DNA from: Clostridia bacterium | GTDB taxonomy: Bacteria > Bacillota > Clostridia > Oscillospirales > CAG-272 | Reading direction: 5' to 3' | Assembly: GCA_017461825.1 (NCBI GenBank) | Contig: JAFTXB010000129.1 | Location: 1-13,472 of the forward strand | Length of the DNA stretch: 13,472 nucleotides | Shown here: positions 6,481-13,472 of the stretch, one piece after another | Numbering within the stretch: the stretch's first letter is position 1 | How the letters are laid out: each line of letters begins with the position of its first letter | Translations under genes and position numbers: made by a program | Notes under the pieces: model-generated | The model's database searches: none | The model's input: only the letters and a program-made list of their open reading frames with translations | What the model was told of the DNA's origin: nothing

Positions 6481-7323
6481 ATGAGCACACAAATGATTGG
6501 ACTTGACGCCTCCGGCGGGCTTGGTATGTCGGTTGATGAGGCGATCCCCATGATCGCAAATCTCGGATTTGACGCAACCTTTACCGCCTTTGGCCCCCCT
6601 GCCGAAATAAACCGTTTGGCAAATTTGATCGCCAAACACGGCTTGGTTTATTCGTCGATTCATGCACCGTTTAAAAAGAATAGAGAACTGTGGTTTGATA
6701 CGCTTGACGGAGAAGATGCCATGCGTGAGCAAATCGACTGTATTGATGCTTGTGCCGCTTTTAATATTCCGATTTCGGTCATACACCCATGGATCGGCTT
6801 TGCCGACCACGAATCGGAGCCTACCGCAATTGGCTTGGAACGTTTTCGCCGTCTTGCCGACCATGCCGAAGAAAAGGGCGTGCGGATCGCCCTTGAAAAT
6901 CTTGAAGGTGAAAACAAGCTGCGACGGCTGATGAAAGAGCTATGGGATCATCCCGCAGTCGGCTTTTGCCTTGACACAGGTCACGAACTCTGCTACAATC
7001 ACGGACGCGATCTGCTTGCGGAATTTGGAGAGCGTTTGATCTATACTCACATCAATAGCAATATGGGCATCACTTCGCCGGACGGATCGATCTTTTGGCA
7101 CGACGACTCACACATGCTTCCCTTTGACGGCATCGTAGACATGGAAAACGTCGCGGCGCGTTTAAAAAAATATGGCTACAACGGCGTTTTAATGCTTGAG
7201 CTGGTGCGGGGCAACAAGGGTGATAAGCACACCAACGACCGCTATCTCGCTATGACCGATGAGGAATATCTGACAGAAGCCTATAAACGGATCTGTCGCC
7301 TCAGAGAACTGATCAATCAGTAA
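6481..7323 (+). CDS. Sugar phosphate isomerase/epimerase-like TIM-barrel protein
   Basis: This 280-residue protein belongs to the xylose isomerase-like / AP-endonuclease family 2 TIM-barrel superfamily, whose members isomerise or epimerise sugars using a divalent metal. Likely metal ligands in barrel order are Glu139 (ALENLEG), Asp165 and His168 (CLDTGHE), His190 (YTHINS), His211 (DSHMLPFDG) and Glu240 (LMLELVRG). His61 (IHAP) and His102 (IHPW) occupy the usual positions. The substrate cannot be assigned from sequence. The ATG at 6481 has AAGGAG six bases upstream. The frame is open back to 6298, but that part contains the promoter. It is the only plus-strand gene, monocistronic by its own promoter and terminator, and divergent from the flavinylation operon. 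The gene resembles its neighbours in composition. Confidence 0.9.
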   Translation: MSTQMIGLDASGGLGMSVDEAIPMIANLGFDATFTAFGPPAEINRLANLIAKHGLVYSSIHAPFKKNRELWFDTLDGEDAMREQIDCIDACAAFNIPISVIHPWIGFADHESEPTAIGLERFRRLADHAEEKGVRIALENLEGENKLRRLMKELWDHPAVGFCLDTGHELCYNHGRDLLAEFGERLIYTHINSNMGITSPDGSIFWHDDSHMLPFDGIVDMENVAARLKKYGYNGVLMLELVRGNKGDKHTNDRYLAMTDEEYLTEAYKRICRLRELINQ

Positions 7324-7348
7324 TCTTTTATCCACGCACAAAGAATAT

Positions 7349-7387
7349 CGCCGCAGATCTTTTTTGTTTGATCTGCGGCGTTTTTTT
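7349..7387 (+). terminator. Rho-independent terminator of the TIM-barrel gene
   Basis: An 11-base-pair perfect stem, CGCCGCAGATC (7349-7359) and GATCTGCGGCG (7370-7380), has a ten-base loop and is followed by seven T (7381-7387). The T-run overlaps the stop codon of the convergent citrate synthase gene (7386-7388). On the minus strand the hairpin is not followed by a T-run, so it acts mainly on the plus strand, although it may also slow minus-strand transcripts. Confidence 0.92.
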
Positions 7388-8768
7388 ACATTTCTTCCCG
7401 TTTTTCAAGAGGAATATATTGGCGTCTCGGTTGTACGTTTAAATAGGCAGGACGAATGATCTTACTTCCATTGATCAGTTCCTCCAGTCGGTGCGCACTC
7501 CAACCGGAAATGCGCGCAATGGCGAAGATCGGTGTATACAGCTCGGTGGGCAGTCCCAACATTTCATAGATGAATCCGCTATAAAAATCGACATTTGCGC
7601 TGACACCTTTGTACATCTTCCGCTCGCGCGCGATCACTTTTGGAGCAAGCTTTTCTACAGCTGCATAAAGCGCGTATTCCTCGGTCATCTTCTTTTCCTC
7701 GGACAGCTTTTTGACAAATCTGCGCAAAACAGTCGCGCGAGGATCGGATATCGAATAAACGGCGTGGCCAATACCGTAAATCAAGCCCGTGCGGTCAAAT
7801 GCTTCCTTGTGTAGCAGCTTCACAAGATATGCCTCGATCTCCTCCCGATCGTGCCAATCCCTAACATTCTCTTTTATATCCTCAAACATTTTGCAAACCT
7901 TGATATTGGCACCCCCGTGCTTTGGCCCCTTGAGTGATCCCAACGCCGACGCGATAGCAGAATAGGTATCGGTTCCGGACGAGGTGACTACATGGGTGGT
8001 AAAGGTGGAGTTATTTCCGCCTCCGTGCTCCGCGTGAAGCACCAACGCAAGATCAAGAATACGCGCCTCAAGCTTTGTATATTTGCTGTCAATGCGCAGC
8101 ATGTGCAACAAATTTTCCGCAGTGGAAAGCCTTGGATCGGGCTCGTGAATAAAAAAGCTTTGACTACCGTCAATATAGTAATCAAAAGCTTGATAGCCGT
8201 AAACAGCCATCATGGGAAAGGTCGCGATCAACTGTAAGCACTGCCTTAGAACATTTTGCACCGAAGTATCATCGGGATTGCGATCATAGGAATACATCGT
8301 CAAAACACTGCGCGCCATTGAGTTCATCATGTTTTCACTCGGTGCTTTCATAATCAAATCTCGAACAAATGACGTAGGCAAGGAACGATAATCGGCAAGA
8401 AGCGCGCAAAACGCCTCCAGCTCCGCATGAGTGGGAAGCTTGCCGAACAGCAGCAGATACGTAACCTCTTCAAATCCAAATCGCTTGTCGGTAATAAACC
8501 CCGATACCAGATCCTCCACATCGTACCCTCGGTAAAACAGCTTTCCAAGGCATGGGATCTCACGATCCCCTTCTTTTTTGAAGGCTTGTATCTCAGATAT
8601 CTCTGTCAGTCCCGTGAGAACACCTTTGCCGTTTTTGTCGCGTAATCCCCGAAGCACCTCATAATCGGTATACATAGCAGGCTCGATCAGTGAATCTTCT
8701 ACACAAAGCCGTGCCAATCGCTCGATCTCGGGTGTGATCTTGGAATAATCTCTTTTTTCATTTGCCAT
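7386..8768 (-). CDS. gltA: Citrate synthase
   Basis: The enzyme condenses oxaloacetate and acetyl-CoA to citrate in the cytoplasm. At 460 residues it is longer than the bacterial type (~430), with an N-terminal extension of about 45 residues before the conserved core, as in clostridial-type enzymes. The catalytic triad is visible: His248 (LHAEHGGGNNSTF), His335 (YGIGHAVYSISDPRA) and Asp394 (NVDFYSG). His284 sits in GPKHGGAN, and Arg344 is a likely substrate ligand. A methylcitrate synthase activity cannot be excluded. No other Krebs-cycle gene is nearby, consistent with a partial pathway supplying 2-oxoglutarate. The ATG is the only plausible start, since a stop codon lies four codons upstream in frame. 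AAAGGAG is 15 bases away, unusually far, and better placed for a mini-ORF overlapping the start (8758-8778). It follows ftsH after 98 bases. Confidence 0.95.
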   Translation of the reverse strand: MANEKRDYSKITPEIERLARLCVEDSLIEPAMYTDYEVLRGLRDKNGKGVLTGLTEISEIQAFKKEGDREIPCLGKLFYRGYDVEDLVSGFITDKRFGFEEVTYLLLFGKLPTHAELEAFCALLADYRSLPTSFVRDLIMKAPSENMMNSMARSVLTMYSYDRNPDDTSVQNVLRQCLQLIATFPMMAVYGYQAFDYYIDGSQSFFIHEPDPRLSTAENLLHMLRIDSKYTKLEARILDLALVLHAEHGGGNNSTFTTHVVTSSGTDTYSAIASALGSLKGPKHGGANIKVCKMFEDIKENVRDWHDREEIEAYLVKLLHKEAFDRTGLIYGIGHAVYSISDPRATVLRRFVKKLSEEKKMTEEYALYAAVEKLAPKVIARERKMYKGVSANVDFYSGFIYEMLGLPTELYTPIFAIARISGWSAHRLEELINGSKIIRPAYLNVQPRRQYIPLEKREEM

Positions 8769-8778
8769 AGTATTTCAT
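8758..8778 (-). CDS. Six-codon leader mini-ORF overlapping the citrate synthase start
   Basis: An ATG at 8778 lies five bases after the GGAG of AAAGGAGAA (8790-8782). It opens a six-codon frame (Met-Lys-Tyr-Tyr-Gly-Lys) whose TGA lies at 8760-8758, ten bases downstream of the citrate synthase ATG (8768-8766). The ribosome binding site is thus optimal for the mini-ORF and poor for the main gene. Termination followed by re-initiation, or direct initiation with a long spacer, are both possible. The peptide itself has no recognisable function. Confidence 0.35.
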   Translation of the reverse strand: MKYYGK

Positions 8779-8823
8779 CAATTCTCCTTTCTAACATAAT
8801 AGGAAAAGGTATATTTTTTTAAG

Positions 8824-8861
8824 GAAAGGGAGCCCCATTTCGAGGTTCCCTTTCGTTTTTT
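8824..8861 (+). terminator. Stem-loop between ftsH and citrate synthase
   Basis: GAAAGGGA (8824-8831) pairs perfectly with TCCCTTTC (8847-8854). Further inner pairs (G-U, C-G, C-G) extend it. On the plus strand it is followed by G and six T (8856-8861). On the minus strand, the direction of ftsH, it is followed by CCTT and an A-run, so a T-run is missing. By sequence it is a plus-strand terminator, although no plus-strand gene precedes it. It may still act as a weak pause or RNA-stability hairpin for ftsH mRNA. Confidence 0.5.
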
Positions 8862-8866
8862 ATTGT

Positions 8867-10900
8867 TTATGATTCTCTCTTATCGCTGTCAGAATTTTCG
8901 CCATGCTCTTCGTTCACCGCACTCTGCTGTTCGGTTTCCAGCTTTGCCTTCTCCTCAGCTTCGCGTTTTGCCTGTTCTTCAGCGTTGCGCTTCGCGCGTT
9001 CCTCGTTAGCCTTTCTGCTCTTTTCTGCTTTTTCCGCGGCAATCGCATCAAGTTCTTCCTCGGTAGCACCGTCCTTCATAGCGGCAGCAAATTGATCACC
9101 GTCCATGGTCTCATGCTTTAAGAGATACTGCGCCACAAAGTGTAGCTTGTCGATATGCTCGGATAGGATCGATTCGGCATCCTTGTAGCACTCTCCGATG
9201 ATACGTTGAATCTCTGCATCGATCGAAGCCGCTGTTTGCTCGGAATAATCCTTACCCGTGCCATAATCACGTCCAAGGAAGACTTCAGAATGACCAGAAC
9301 CATAGAGCACCGTACCCAGCTTTTCACTCATACCGTACCGCGTAACCATGCCACGCGCCATTTCGGTTGCCTGTTGAATATCGCTTGAAGCGCCTGTAGA
9401 GATATCATCCATGATCAATGCTTCTGCAACACGGCCGCCAAGGCTCATGCGAATGTGGTCAAGCATACCGCCCTTGGTATAATAATTGGTATCTTCCTCG
9501 GGGCGGCTGACCGTAACACCGCCAGCTCTTCCTGCGGGAATAATGGTGATCAGCTTCACAGGATCGGTATTCTTGCAAAAATGCGAAACCACCGCATGCC
9601 CCGCCTCGTGATAGGCAGTGAGCTTGTTTTCCTTCTCGGTGCGGATGCGAGATTTCTTCTGAGGACCCAGCAACGACTTCATATAGGCATCGTCAATGTC
9701 CTCCATCCCGATCAAAGTCTTATTTTTCTTTGCCGCCAGCAATGCAGCCTCATTGAGTAGGTTCGCAAGATCGGCACCTGTAAAACCGACCGTGGACTGT
9801 GCTACCTTGCGGAAGTCCACGTCCGATTCAAGCGGCTTGTTACGTGCGTGAACCTTGAGGATCTCCTCTCTGCCCTTCATATCGGGATAGTTGACGGTTA
9901 CTTGACGGTCAAAACGCCCGGGACGAAGCAATGCAGGATCAAGAATATCGGGGCGGTTGGTTGCCGCCATAACGATAATACCATCGTGCGAGCCAAAACC
10001 GTCCATTTCAACCAGCAATTGGTTAAGAGTCTGCTCTCTCTCATCGTGTCCGCCGCCAAGGCCCGCGCCTCTGTGGCGCCCAACGGCATCGATCTCGTCG
10101 ATAAAGATGATCGATGCGGGCGACTTGCGTGCCGTCTCAAAAAGATCGCGCACACGTGAGGCACCGACACCAACATACATCTCCACAAAGTCCGAACCCG
10201 AGATCGAGTAAAACGGAACCCCCGCCTCTCCCGCGACAGCCTTTGCAAGCAGGGTCTTACCCGTACCGGGAGGGCCCATTAACAAAACACCGTGAGGAAT
10301 TTTTGCACCAAGCTTGGTAAATTTTGCAGGATCCTTCAAATACTGAACGATCTCCACCAGTTCTTCCTTTTCCTCGTCGGCACCTGCCACGTCGCGGAAA
10401 AGCACCTTGCTCTTTTCGTTGGCATTTGGAACCTTGACGCGAGCCTTGCCAAACGAGTTGAATTTTCCGTTTTTACCGCTGATCGAATTAAACGCTACCA
10501 CATAAATGATCACGATAATGACGATTCCCAAAACCCAAGGCAGAATATTAAGCCAGAACGGAATCGTTGCCGCAGGCTCGGGCTCATAATGGGTGATAAT
10601 ACCGGCTTCAACCTGTGCTTGAACGGTAGGTCCGAGATCTTCATGGAACATTTCAAAGCTCTTCAGCTTATATGTCACGGTTTTGGGTGTTCCGTTTTCC
10701 ATGATCGTCATCTTTAATTCGTTTTTGGGTGTTACGGTCAGTTCGGTTACCTGTTCGTTTTGAAAATATTTGATCACGTCATCGTATGTCAAAGGTTCTT
10801 CCGCGCTGTCACCCGAAAAGAGTGTAGTCAAAAGCACCACGATCACGCCAATCAAAATCAACCAGAACAGGATCTCTGACAGAAAATTGCGTTTCTTCAT
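8867..10900 (-). CDS. ftsH: ATP-dependent zinc metalloprotease FtsH
   Basis: FtsH is a hexameric membrane AAA protease that degrades misfolded and regulatory membrane proteins. The 677-residue protein has an N-terminal membrane segment (~11-28), an extracytoplasmic domain (~30-113) and a second membrane segment (~118-138). In the AAA domain are Walker A GPPGTGKT (209-216), the pore motif FVEMYVGVG (238-246), Walker B IIFIDEID (264-271) and the second region of homology with the arginine fingers Arg327 and Arg330. The protease domain has HEAGH (431-435, zinc ligands His431 and His435, catalytic Glu432), with Asp507 in STGASSD as the probable third ligand. The last ~60 residues form a Glu/Lys/Ala-rich, probably coiled-coil tail ending in an acidic stretch. 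The ATG follows GGAGG. It is downstream of hpt (56-base gap). Confidence 0.97.
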   Translation of the reverse strand: MKKRNFLSEILFWLILIGVIVVLLTTLFSGDSAEEPLTYDDVIKYFQNEQVTELTVTPKNELKMTIMENGTPKTVTYKLKSFEMFHEDLGPTVQAQVEAGIITHYEPEPAATIPFWLNILPWVLGIVIIVIIYVVAFNSISGKNGKFNSFGKARVKVPNANEKSKVLFRDVAGADEEKEELVEIVQYLKDPAKFTKLGAKIPHGVLLMGPPGTGKTLLAKAVAGEAGVPFYSISGSDFVEMYVGVGASRVRDLFETARKSPASIIFIDEIDAVGRHRGAGLGGGHDEREQTLNQLLVEMDGFGSHDGIIVMAATNRPDILDPALLRPGRFDRQVTVNYPDMKGREEILKVHARNKPLESDVDFRKVAQSTVGFTGADLANLLNEAALLAAKKNKTLIGMEDIDDAYMKSLLGPQKKSRIRTEKENKLTAYHEAGHAVVSHFCKNTDPVKLITIIPAGRAGGVTVSRPEEDTNYYTKGGMLDHIRMSLGGRVAEALIMDDISTGASSDIQQATEMARGMVTRYGMSEKLGTVLYGSGHSEVFLGRDYGTGKDYSEQTAASIDAEIQRIIGECYKDAESILSEHIDKLHFVAQYLLKHETMDGDQFAAAMKDGATEEELDAIAAEKAEKSRKANEERAKRNAEEQAKREAEEKAKLETEQQSAVNEEHGENSDSDKRES

Positions 10901-10956
10901 TGATTCCTCCGTTATTCTTGATAAAGCTTTATAATGCTTAATAAAATATTTCTTTA

Positions 10957-11514
10957 TTATTTACTGTAAACACAAGGCTTGAGTACGCCAACATACGGCA
11001 GATTGCGATATTTTTCATCGTAGTCCAAGCCATAGCCCACGATAAATTCGTCGGGGATCCGCATTCCAACGTAATCGGCATTCAGATCGACCTGACGTCG
11101 CTCGGGTTTGTCGAACAGCGTACAGCATTTCACACTGTGCGCACCTCTGTCCTCCAAAAGATGTGAAAGCTTTTCAAGGGTTCTGCCGCTATCGATAATG
11201 TCCTCGATAATGATCACATCGCAATTGGTAATGTCTCGCTTCAAATCCAAGTGTACTTGAATGAAGCCCGAGGTCTCGGTTCCCGCACCGTAGGAGGATA
11301 CCTTCATAAATTCCATCTCGCACGGCAGAGGGATACAACGGATCAGATCCGCAGCGAAATAGACAGATCCTTTCAATACAATAACAAACACCAACGGATG
11401 TTCGCTGTTACGGTAATCCTCGGTAATCTGCTTGCCAAGCTTTTCACAGATGTCGCCGAGCAGCTCACGGTCTGCTAATACGTATTCAATATCCCGGTTC
11501 ATCTTATTATTCAT
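10957..11514 (-). CDS. hpt: Hypoxanthine phosphoribosyltransferase
   Basis: This purine-salvage enzyme converts hypoxanthine or guanine and PRPP to IMP or GMP. From the ATG at 11514 it has 185 residues, the usual bacterial length. It shows LKGS (47-50), SSYG (73-76), the PRPP-binding motif EDIIDSGRTL (104-113) with the catalytic Asp, DKPERR (135-140) and the base-contact segment PDEFIVGYGLDY. The chosen start has GAGGAAAG nine bases upstream. An in-frame TTG five codons earlier (11529) overlaps the tilS stop and has no good site. It follows tilS by 11 bases and precedes ftsH, an order (tilS-hpt-ftsH) widely conserved in Bacillota. Confidence 0.96.
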   Translation of the reverse strand: MNNKMNRDIEYVLADRELLGDICEKLGKQITEDYRNSEHPLVFVIVLKGSVYFAADLIRCIPLPCEMEFMKVSSYGAGTETSGFIQVHLDLKRDITNCDVIIIEDIIDSGRTLEKLSHLLEDRGAHSVKCCTLFDKPERRQVDLNADYVGMRIPDEFIVGYGLDYDEKYRNLPYVGVLKPCVYSK

Positions 11515-11525
11515 AGTATCTTTCC

Positions 11526-12902
11526 TCAAACTGTTTTTATGTGTATTTGATAAGCGTCTCCATCAATTGCAAGGCCGTCGCGAACTCCAATGAAAGGTGC
11601 CCAAACGATCCCATCTCCATCGCAAAGCAACGGGATACGGTCTCGCATACGCGGTGAAACTCCCGCGTCTCGGTAAAGCCTCCTCAATTTGCGATGCATT
11701 CCGCCCTTGAACAAGAGATCGCCCTCCTGTCTTGAGCGCCAAAAAAGACTACTTTTCATTATATCAGATTTTAAATATAAAATTATACCTGTCTGTATAG
11801 ATAAATTGTTAATTTTTGTACATTCGGAAAGTTTTTCCACAGAAATGGAAACCCCTGCATCCGATATCACGGTATTTCCCTCGCAAAACGCAATCCGGTA
11901 GGGCTCCGTCTCTCGCTTCCCGTAAACCAACATCAGCTTTCCATTTTCAATCTCGGCGGTGTACCCTCCCGGTAACGCAACCTCCCCACGAACATTGGCT
12001 GATTCGATCAAATGCATCAACGCCTCCACATGAACACGCTCGGGGGAATACCCGGTTCCTTTGATCGTCCACCGCATCAAAACACGACGGATAACCGGCT
12101 TTGCCATCTCGGAAAGTGCCGCGATCGGGATCTCATCACTCTTGATCCGTGACAAAAACTGCTCGGCAAGAGAAGAAAGATACGCTTCATCCTCGCGCAA
12201 TCCCTCAGAAAGCGCCGCCGCACGCCGTTGCGGATCGTCAAACAGCGATTCAAGCACGGGAACAACTTCGGTGCGAATGCGGTTGCGTGCATATGCCGTG
12301 TCCATATTTGTACTGTCAACAACATATGCCAAATGCTCCGTGCGGCAAAAATCAAGAATATCACACCGCCTGACAGTAAGCAAAGGGCGCGCCAAATAGC
12401 CTACATCCGAAAAGGTACGCACAGGCGATATTCCACAAAGCCCCTTTGCGCCCGTTCCACGGCAAAGCCGAAACAAAAGCGTTTCAAGCTGATCGTCGGC
12501 GTGATGTGCCGTAACGAGCAAGGGGATCGACCGCTCACGCATAAGTTTTTCAAAAAAACTGTAGCGCACACTCCGTGCTTCTTCCTCAAGCCCTGTACCG
12601 TGCATCGCGGCAAGCGTCGGAACATCAACCTCTTCAAGACACAGCTCCACACCGTACCGAGCAGCAGTCTCCACGCAAAAATCTCGGTCGCGTAATGCCT
12701 CATCACCGCGAATGCCGTGGTTGACATGTGCCAAAGTCAGCGAAAATCCGTTGCGCGCCGCCTGCTCTGCCAGTATATGCAACAAAGCGCGTGAATCTGC
12801 ACCGCCCGAAAACGCCAACAAAACAGGCGTATCCTTTGGAACATCCGCAAGCTCCTGCGGTGTCGCAATCTCCCATGGGCTCCATTCTGTTTGTTTTGGC
12901 AT
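11526..12902 (-). CDS. tilS: tRNA(Ile)-lysidine synthase
   Basis: TilS attaches lysine to the wobble C34 of the CAU-anticodon tRNA-Ile, converting Met-like decoding to Ile (AUA). The enzyme is ATP dependent and essential. The 458-residue protein has the PP-loop SGGADS (32-37), HVNHGIRGDEA (59-69), AHHADDQLET (132-141) and the VDSTNMDTAYARNRIR stretch (195-210). A TilS C-terminal domain (~385-445) contains WRSRQEGD, GMHRKLRRLYRDAG and IPLLCDGDGIVWAP. Residues ~355-385 are encoded by an A-T rich patch (about 11755-11830) and poorly conserved. The ATG overlaps the dnaB stop by one base (TGATG), with AGGAGG seven bases before it, so translation is coupled to dnaB. Confidence 0.95.
   Translation of the reverse strand: MPKQTEWSPWEIATPQELADVPKDTPVLLAFSGGADSRALLHILAEQAARNGFSLTLAHVNHGIRGDEALRDRDFCVETAARYGVELCLEEVDVPTLAAMHGTGLEEEARSVRYSFFEKLMRERSIPLLVTAHHADDQLETLLFRLCRGTGAKGLCGISPVRTFSDVGYLARPLLTVRRCDILDFCRTEHLAYVVDSTNMDTAYARNRIRTEVVPVLESLFDDPQRRAAALSEGLREDEAYLSSLAEQFLSRIKSDEIPIAALSEMAKPVIRRVLMRWTIKGTGYSPERVHVEALMHLIESANVRGEVALPGGYTAEIENGKLMLVYGKRETEPYRIAFCEGNTVISDAGVSISVEKLSECTKINNLSIQTGIILYLKSDIMKSSLFWRSRQEGDLLFKGGMHRKLRRLYRDAGVSPRMRDRIPLLCDGDGIVWAPFIGVRDGLAIDGDAYQIHIKTV
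11782..11812 (-). promoter_or_regulatory. Possible internal promoter inside tilS
   Basis: Within an A-T rich patch of tilS the minus strand reads TTAACA (11812-11807), 19 bases, then TATAAT (11787-11782). Another TATAAT lies a little downstream. It would give hpt and ftsH a transcript independent of dnaB-tilS. The spacing is two bases longer than optimal and the A-T content makes chance matches likely. Confidence 0.3.
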
Positions 12903-13472
12903 CAGGGTGCCTCCTGCTCCTTATCAATGGTAACAAATTTGGTAAACTGACCGTTCCAGCCCATATTGACCGTTCCCGTTGAGCCGTGGCGGTTTTTTGC
13001 GATAATGACCTCTGCCATGCTGGTGTTCTGATCACTTGGAGCGCCGTCGGTTTTATAGTATTCGCTTCTGTACAGAAAAATAACCGTATCGGCGTCCTGC
13101 TCGATCGCGCCCGAGTCACGCAGGTCGGAAAGCATCGGTTTTTTGTCGGTTCGCCCCTCGGGACCACGCGACAGCTGCGCGCAGCAAATAACAGGGACCA
13201 TCAATTCCTTTGCCATGATCTTGAGTGACCTCGAGATCTCCGAAACCTCCTGCACACGGTTGTCCTTGTGTCCGTCGCCCTGCATCAATCCGAGAGAGTC
13301 AATCACGACCATGCCGAGATTCTGCACACGGCGTAGTTTTGCCTTCATTGCTGTTACAGTCATGCCCGAGGTATCATCCTGACCGATAACCTTGCTTTTG
13401 AGGGTTTCCTCAAGCTTTGAAAGCTTTTTAAGGTCACTTTCAATAACCTTGCTTGAAGGAATACCTGTCCAA
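12902..13472 (-). CDS. dnaB: Replicative DNA helicase DnaB, C-terminal part (5' partial, chimeric upstream end)
   Basis: The last ~155 residues are the RecA-like helicase core of DnaB, which unwinds DNA at the replication fork. They contain DDTSGMTVTAMKAKLRR, Walker B-like MVVIDSLGLMQ, EVSEISRSLKIMAKEL, AQLSRGPEGR, MLSDLRDSGAIEQDADTVI and the arginine-finger/C-terminal motif IIAKNRHGSTGTV. The usual DYLQLM Walker B context is altered to DSLGLM. The gene is read from beyond the right edge. The first ~31 in-frame codons inside the window do not match DnaB but the ClpC/ClpB linker (see the separate entry), so the DnaB homology starts near 13375. It precedes tilS with a TGATG overlap, as expected for a dnaB-tilS-hpt-ftsH cluster. 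Confidence 0.9.
   Translation of the reverse strand, partial: WTGIPSSKVIESDLKKLSKLEETLKSKVIGQDDTSGMTVTAMKAKLRRVQNLGMVVIDSLGLMQGDGHKDNRVQEVSEISRSLKIMAKELMVPVICCAQLSRGPEGRTDKKPMLSDLRDSGAIEQDADTVIFLYRSEYYKTDGAPSDQNTSMAEVIIAKNRHGSTGTVNMGWNGQFTKFVTIDKEQEAP
13379..13471 (-). other. ClpC/ClpB-type linker segment fused in frame to DnaB
   Basis: Reading the minus strand in the DnaB frame, the window begins with WTGIPSSKVIES, a Leu/Lys-rich helix (residues 13-27) and KVIGQD. In Clp/Hsp100 ATPases the same string (WTGIPVSK, about 18 residues, RVIGQDEAV) links the first AAA domain or M-domain to the second AAA domain. In a real Clp protein QDEAV would follow and then Walker A. Here it turns into DnaB at the shared QDD. 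The likeliest explanation is a misjoin at the sequence end. A genuine recombinant gene is possible. Confidence 0.7.

Noticed and set aside
6310..6864. Upstream extension of the NusG-domain-II frame to a 308-residue protein
   Set aside because: The extension overlaps the divergent gene and both promoters. The strong AAGGAGGGAG site points to the GTG at 6309, and the 123-residue form matches the family.
10921..10932. Perfect 12-base palindrome ATAAAGCTTTAT upstream of ftsH, possible operator
   Set aside because: It lies in a 56-base A-T rich spacer where such palindromes arise easily, and no promoter overlaps it convincingly.

Overview
The window looks like a chromosomal segment of an anaerobic Bacillota, most likely an uncultured gut Clostridia relative. 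The grounds are protein resemblance (a clostridial-type citrate synthase, a DUF554 membrane protein, a Gx transporter plus NusG-domain-II pair), strong AGGAGG-type ribosome binding sites, sigma-A type promoters, and the gene order dnaB-tilS-hpt-ftsH. No species can be named. All but one of the genes are on the minus strand. There is no sign of prophage, transposase, CRISPR, tRNA or rRNA.

Layout from left to right. 1-8 holds the first codons of a minus-strand gene that leaves the window. 9-372 is a gene-free stretch packed with inverted repeats, including a stem plus T-run just upstream of that edge gene. 373-1956 is prfC (release factor 3) with its own promoter. 2051-3421 is a lipoprotein with a glycosidase-accessory-like N-terminal domain and a beta-propeller. 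3514-4320 is a DUF554 membrane protein. 4426-6309 is a tight three-gene operon, read as NusG-domain-II protein, then Gx transporter, then ApbE lipoprotein. It suggests covalent flavin attachment at the cell surface, possibly linked to quinone or electron-transfer chemistry. A divergent promoter region (6310-6480) separates this operon from the only plus-strand gene, a TIM-barrel sugar phosphate isomerase/epimerase-like protein (6481-7323), which ends at a strong terminator.

The right half is housekeeping, read from right to left: dnaB C-terminus, tilS (tRNA-Ile lysidine synthase), hpt (hypoxanthine phosphoribosyltransferase) and ftsH (membrane AAA protease). The first three are tightly spaced or overlapping. 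Citrate synthase (7386-8768) follows ftsH. Its ribosome binding site is better placed for a six-codon mini-ORF that overlaps its start codon.

The most unusual observation is at the right edge. The frame that encodes the DnaB C-terminus is preceded, in frame, by about 31 codons that read as the D1-D2 linker of a ClpC/ClpB-type Clp ATPase. This is either an assembly or read chimera at the end of the sequence, or a real recombined gene. The first is more likely. The other leads are the flavinylation operon without a visible acceptor protein, the citrate synthase leader, the propeller lipoprotein with regularly spaced histidines, and the hairpin-rich left intergenic region.
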